From Candidatus Cardinium sp. cBcalN2 (GTDB lineage Bacteria > Bacteroidota > Bacteroidia > Cytophagales > Amoebophilaceae), in assembly GCF_022810445.1 (NCBI RefSeq), contig NZ_JAACGD010000014.1:1-16250 (forward strand): a DNA stretch of 16,250 nucleotides, written 5' to 3'. Position 1 is the stretch's first letter, and every line of letters starts with the position of its first letter. Position numbers and translations under genes: made by a program. The notes beneath the pieces are model-generated. The model saw only the letters and a program-made list of their open reading frames with translations. It did no database searches and had not been told where the DNA came from. Positions 13,628-16,250 of the stretch are shown here, one piece after another.

Positions 13628-14590
13628 ATGGGTATCTTTTATTTTTTTTCTAAGTCAACCAAACCTAAATCAAGTTTAGCAGAAGATCTGTCTAAGACAC
13701 GTCATTCTTTTTGGACTAAACTTTCTAAAATTGTTGCTGGCAAGTCTACCGTCGATAGTGCTATACTGGATAAATTGGAGGAATTGCTCATTGGTTCAGA
13801 TGTTGGCGTAGCTACAACCTGCAAGATCATAGATGCTATAGAGCAGCGTGTAGCCAAAGATAAATACCTTACTACAGGTGAACTAGACCAGATTTTACAG
13901 TCTGAAACCCAGCAACTTTTACATGCTACATCTAGTTCGCATCAAGAGGTTATGGGTAGTGTGTCATTCCTTCAACCCCATATTATACTTGTAGTAGGCG
14001 TAAATGGCGTGGGTAAGACTACCACTATTGGCAAATTAGCTGCACAATTTATCAACCAAGGAAAAAAAGTTCTCTTAGGTGCTGCAGATACTTTTCGTGC
14101 AGCAGCTGTAGAACAACTTACCATTTGGGGCAATCGTGTAGGGGCAGAAGTAGTAGCAGGAGCCATGCAATCAGACCCTTCTGCAGTGGCCTACGAAGCA
14201 GTACAACAGGGTGTACGCAACCGTACAGATGTGATTATTATAGATACGGCTGGCCGCTTGCACACCAAAATACATCTTATTAATGAACTGGCTAAAATTA
14301 AGCGGACGATTCAAAAGTGTCTTCCAGGTGCACCACAAGAGGTATTATTGGTCTTGGATGGTACCAATGGGCAGAATGCTTTTCTTCAAGCAGAGGCTTT
14401 CACCACTGCTGTAGAAGTAACGGGAATAGTCGTAACCAAACTAGATGGAACCGCTAAAGGCGGTATGGTGCTGGGTATAGCAGATCAGTTTGCTATTCCA
14501 ATCAAATATATTGGTGTAGGTGAAAAGGTAGAAGACCTCAGGCCTTTTAATGCCCGTTCATTTATTGCTTCCTTGTTTGAGAAATGGTAA
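13628..14590 (+). CDS. ftsY: Signal recognition particle receptor FtsY
   Basis: FtsY is the membrane-associated GTPase that docks SRP-bound ribosomes at the translocon. The 320-aa protein is the compact NG form with no long acidic A domain. The N domain (about 20-100) has LDKLEELLIGSDVGVAT. The G domain has GVNGVGKTTT (124-133), DTFRAAA (154-160), DTAGRLHTK (206-214), TKLDGTAKGG (270-279) and GVGEKVEDLRPF (296-307). I chose the ATG at 13628 (MGIFYFF); a TTG three codons earlier is less likely. The short hydrophobic N terminus (FYFF) could aid membrane contact. It closes the rpmB group and is followed by a strong hairpin. Confidence 0.97.
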   Translation: MGIFYFFSKSTKPKSSLAEDLSKTRHSFWTKLSKIVAGKSTVDSAILDKLEELLIGSDVGVATTCKIIDAIEQRVAKDKYLTTGELDQILQSETQQLLHATSSSHQEVMGSVSFLQPHIILVVGVNGVGKTTTIGKLAAQFINQGKKVLLGAADTFRAAAVEQLTIWGNRVGAEVVAGAMQSDPSAVAYEAVQQGVRNRTDVIIIDTAGRLHTKIHLINELAKIKRTIQKCLPGAPQEVLLVLDGTNGQNAFLQAEAFTTAVEVTGIVVTKLDGTAKGGMVLGIADQFAIPIKYIGVGEKVEDLRPFNARSFIASLFEKW

Positions 14591-14653
14591 AAAGCCTTTG
14601 TAGCTGTTTTGTACGTAGGCTTAGCAGCATGCTAAATGAATACAAAGCTTTTT
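14589..14653 (+). terminator. Terminator structure after ftsY
   Basis: An outer stem pairs AAAAAGCCTTTGTA (14589-14602) with TACAAAGCTTTTT (14641-14653) with one bulged base, and ends in a T-run. Inside it sits a second perfect hairpin TTAGCA (14621-14626), loop GCA, TGCTAA (14630-14635). It starts within the ftsY stop codon, so it most likely ends the rpmB-ftsY transcript. Confidence 0.6.
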
Positions 14654-14695
14654 AGTTGATAGTGTCGCATATTTGCTTTATAATCTTATTAAGAA

Positions 14696-15100
14696 TTGCA
14701 GATCAAAACAATAACCTTCCTAAAAAGTATTTTATACTGTTTTTGTATAGGTGCTTATTTTAAATGCAAACCTAAAGAAAAGGGGAAAGATCAAGCAAGC
14801 CTTGCTCATAATATAGACCAGGTTAATAAAGTAAAAACATCGGAACCACATCAATCCCAAAATCAAGATACAGAAGAACCATCTCAAACCGTTTCAGAGG
14901 ATAGGGATGAGCCTGATAACCTTTCTAAATACCCAGAGGATGATTCGATCCAACCTAAGCAAGGGTTAACTCATGAGAAAACAACGAACCTAGAAAAACC
15001 AAGCCCAGATGTAGCTATCCAAAAACCAGACCTAAAAAGCTCTTCTGTAGTAGATACTCCCCAATCGTCTTTACCAGAAAAACAAAAAAATATCAATTAG
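14696..15100 (+). CDS. N-terminal part of an interrupted secreted hydrolase
   Basis: An open frame from the TTG at 14696 (the in-frame stop just upstream, TAA at 14690-14692, leaves no ATG) to a TAG at 15098-15100. The first ~24 residues look like an export or lipoprotein signal (FLKSILYCFCIGAYFKC), though the lipobox is not canonical. The remaining ~110 residues are charged, rich in Gln, Glu, Pro, Ser and Asp, without hydrophobic core: a typical unstructured linker. The following hydrolase is in the same frame, and the first codons beyond the TAG (STHYCVALHG) are the opening strand of its fold. This piece is thus best read as the leader of one gene split by a nonsense codon rather than an independent gene. 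Confidence 0.6.
   Translation: MQIKTITFLKSILYCFCIGAYFKCKPKEKGKDQASLAHNIDQVNKVKTSEPHQSQNQDTEEPSQTVSEDRDEPDNLSKYPEDDSIQPKQGLTHEKTTNLEKPSPDVAIQKPDLKSSSVVDTPQSSLPEKQKNIN
15098..15100 (+). other. In-frame amber codon splitting the hydrolase gene
   Basis: TAG in the frame shared by 14696-15097 and 15101-16108. Without it the frame would be open for 470 codons. It falls between the linker and the first beta-strand of the hydrolase. Confidence 0.8.
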
Positions 15101-16108
15101 TCCACTCACTATTGTGTAGCATTGCATGGGTTGACGGAATCACAAGATACGTTCTATCATTTTGAACCTAATTTGAGGAAAGCATTGCAAGAAGTAGGTT
15201 TGACCAATATAGCGTTTATATACCCAGTAGCCAGAGAGGGTTTTTCAAGTGTTGTCTCACTATACGTTGACCATATCTTTAAAGAAATAAAAAAACAAGT
15301 TGGTGATGCTCCAGTACATCTAATAGGATATAGTCAGGGTGGATTAGTAGCGGGTTATTTAGAAAAGAAGCATGGAGATGAATTAAATATTGTTTCGTCT
15401 ACTTACATTTCTACTCCATTTCGTGGAGTAGGTGCTATAAAAGCTACTCAATCAGAAGTCAAGGAGTTTAGTCGTAACGCCAGCGGGGCTTTAGAAAAGT
15501 TAGCTAACTCTCAAGGCCTTGATAGGCAAAAAATTTGTAAAGAAATGCAACGAAACCAAATGCTGTTATCTGTGATACGTACATTGCTTTTGCCTTTTAC
15601 AAAAGGCCTAGGAGCTTTAAAACCAGATAATAATCAAGATCTGTTGGATGACATTCGTAAGGGTTCTCCCAAGATACCTCATTTAATTATTGGCTCCTAT
15701 GTTTCTTTTGGCGACATATTTGATATTTCCCCAGAAGCAGCAAAAATACTAGACTGGCACTATGCAAAACTTTTGAAGAAAGACATATCTCCAAATTTTA
15801 CTCCAGAAGACAATAGTATGAAAAATGATACTATGGTCCCATTTCCTAGCCAATTAGCTAGGCGGGGTAGTATTGACGATATTAATCTTGCTGGTATAAA
15901 AGATAGTGGTAGTGAGATTCCTGGGCCTAAAGGGTGTGAGAATACTACCTATTATGTTTTGCCTAAAACAGCTCATGCTTGGAACCTGCCTATTATAGAT
16001 GGAAATTTATATATACAGAAAAACAGTCGTCCTATATTAGCATCTCCTCAGGTTGCGTCCGTTGTTGCAGCATTTTTATCTAAGCAAATCTGGAAAGCAG
16101 ATGATTGA
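15101..16108 (+). CDS. Alpha/beta hydrolase (lipase or thioesterase-like), downstream of the amber codon
   Basis: The hydrolase domain begins just after the TAG with HYCVALHG (strand and oxyanion-hole HG). It carries the nucleophile elbow GYSQGG, serine codon at 15332-15334. A plausible acid is the Asp of KNDTMVPFPSQLA, and the His of KTAHAWN completes a Ser-Asp-His triad; counted from the TTG at 15122 these are residues 71, 236 and 285. The GYSQGGLV context resembles lipases and palmitoyl-protein thioesterases, so an ester or thioester of a lipid is a likely substrate (inference). TTG at 15122 is the only nearby start and would cut off the first strand. All catalytic motifs are intact, which suggests recent disruption, readthrough, or a sequencing difference. 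A secreted lipase would suit an intracellular symbiont. Confidence 0.7.
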   Translation, partial: STHYCVALHGLTESQDTFYHFEPNLRKALQEVGLTNIAFIYPVAREGFSSVVSLYVDHIFKEIKKQVGDAPVHLIGYSQGGLVAGYLEKKHGDELNIVSSTYISTPFRGVGAIKATQSEVKEFSRNASGALEKLANSQGLDRQKICKEMQRNQMLLSVIRTLLLPFTKGLGALKPDNNQDLLDDIRKGSPKIPHLIIGSYVSFGDIFDISPEAAKILDWHYAKLLKKDISPNFTPEDNSMKNDTMVPFPSQLARRGSIDDINLAGIKDSGSEIPGPKGCENTTYYVLPKTAHAWNLPIIDGNLYIQKNSRPILASPQVASVVAAFLSKQIWKADD

Positions 16109-16128
16109 CTTGGTGTAATATAGCTTGC

Positions 16129-16153
16129 TTTGAGGTTCTCTGCCTCAAATTTT
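16129..16153 (+). terminator. Intrinsic terminator after the hydrolase gene
   Basis: A perfect 7-bp stem TTTGAGG (16129-16135) / CCTCAAA (16143-16149) with a 7-nt loop, followed by TTTT. It lies 20 bases after the hydrolase stop and before the convergent gene at the window edge. Confidence 0.6.
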
Positions 16154-16191
16154 CAAAGATGCGTTGTGCACGAACATGGCATAGAAATTGC

Positions 16192-16250
16192 TTAATCTAC
16201 CACCACTTCTTCTGCTGCAGCTAGATCTTCATCTGTAGTAGTTGATATTT
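16192..16250 (-). CDS. C-terminal end of a minus-strand gene (partial)
   Basis: On the minus strand a frame entering at the window edge reads ISTTTDEDLAAAEEVVVD and stops at TAA (16194-16192). The acidic, alanine-rich end resembles the tails of many cytoplasmic proteins, including some Bacteroidota ribosomal or translation proteins, but 18 residues do not allow identification. The convergent orientation and the terminator between the genes support it as real. Confidence 0.4.
   Translation of the reverse strand, partial: ISTTTDEDLAAAEEVVVD

Noticed and set aside
1..16250. CRISPR array, toxin-antitoxin, restriction or other defence genes
   Set aside because: No regularly spaced repeats and no recognisable defence domains on either strand.

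Overview
The window comes from a low-GC genome of the Bacteroidota (Cytophagales side). It most resembles an intracellular symbiont of the Amoebophilaceae (Candidatus Amoebophilus / Candidatus Cardinium group); this is inferred from gene content, not from a database match. The evidence is: the Bacteroidota gene order rpmB-rpmG-DUF4295-ftsY; a short ATP synthase epsilon chain without the C-terminal helical domain; a promoter matching the Bacteroidota pattern TTTG-N20-TAnnTTTG; a tmRNA without an encoded CCA; ankyrin-repeat lipoproteins; and a phage-tail-like contractile injection system (CIS) of the Afp/PVC or 'type VI subtype iv' kind.

Layout. Positions 199-648 (minus) hold tmRNA with an unusual glutamate-rich tag. 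Positions 650-1320 hold two tiny hydrophobic ORFs and about 360 bases with no visible gene. Next come a cysteine-rich lipoprotein (1319-1789) and a solitary atpC (1952-2200). Positions 2392-8401 are a tightly packed eight-gene CIS operon: DUF4255 cap protein, an unknown 288-aa protein, the sheath, two unknown ~150-aa proteins, a gp19-like inner tube protein, a DUF5908 small protein, and a CIS_tube (Afp7-like) hub adaptor. In the adaptor the usual LysM part is replaced by a low-complexity linker, a glycine-zipper hydrophobic segment and a cationic tail. The spike, PAAR, gp25, baseplate and AAA+ ATPase genes expected in a full CIS are absent and must lie elsewhere if the system works.

Positions 8591-9907 encode the ribosome-assembly GTPase Der. 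Between der and rpmB lie two tandem copies of an ankyrin-repeat lipoprotein gene (10215-11377 and 11657-12814). The first is broken by a frameshift at an A7 run. Each copy is preceded by a copy of the same promoter-like sequence, and a third copy, the only one with an intact -7 box, sits in front of rpmB. So the repeat unit seems to be 'promoter + ankyrin gene'. Then come rpmB, rpmG, a DUF4295 gene and ftsY (12888-14590).

The right end (14696-16108) is one reading frame for a secreted alpha/beta hydrolase, cut by an in-frame TAG, followed by a good intrinsic terminator. The last bases hold the C-terminal end of a minus-strand gene.

The genes suggest a host-interaction locus (CIS plus ankyrin and hydrolase effectors or surface lipoproteins) set among translation and protein-targeting housekeeping genes. 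The strongest leads are the modified hub adaptor, the uncharacterised CIS proteins around the sheath and tube, the hairpin after the sheath gene, the homopolymer frameshift in the first ankyrin gene and the poly-glutamate tmRNA tag.
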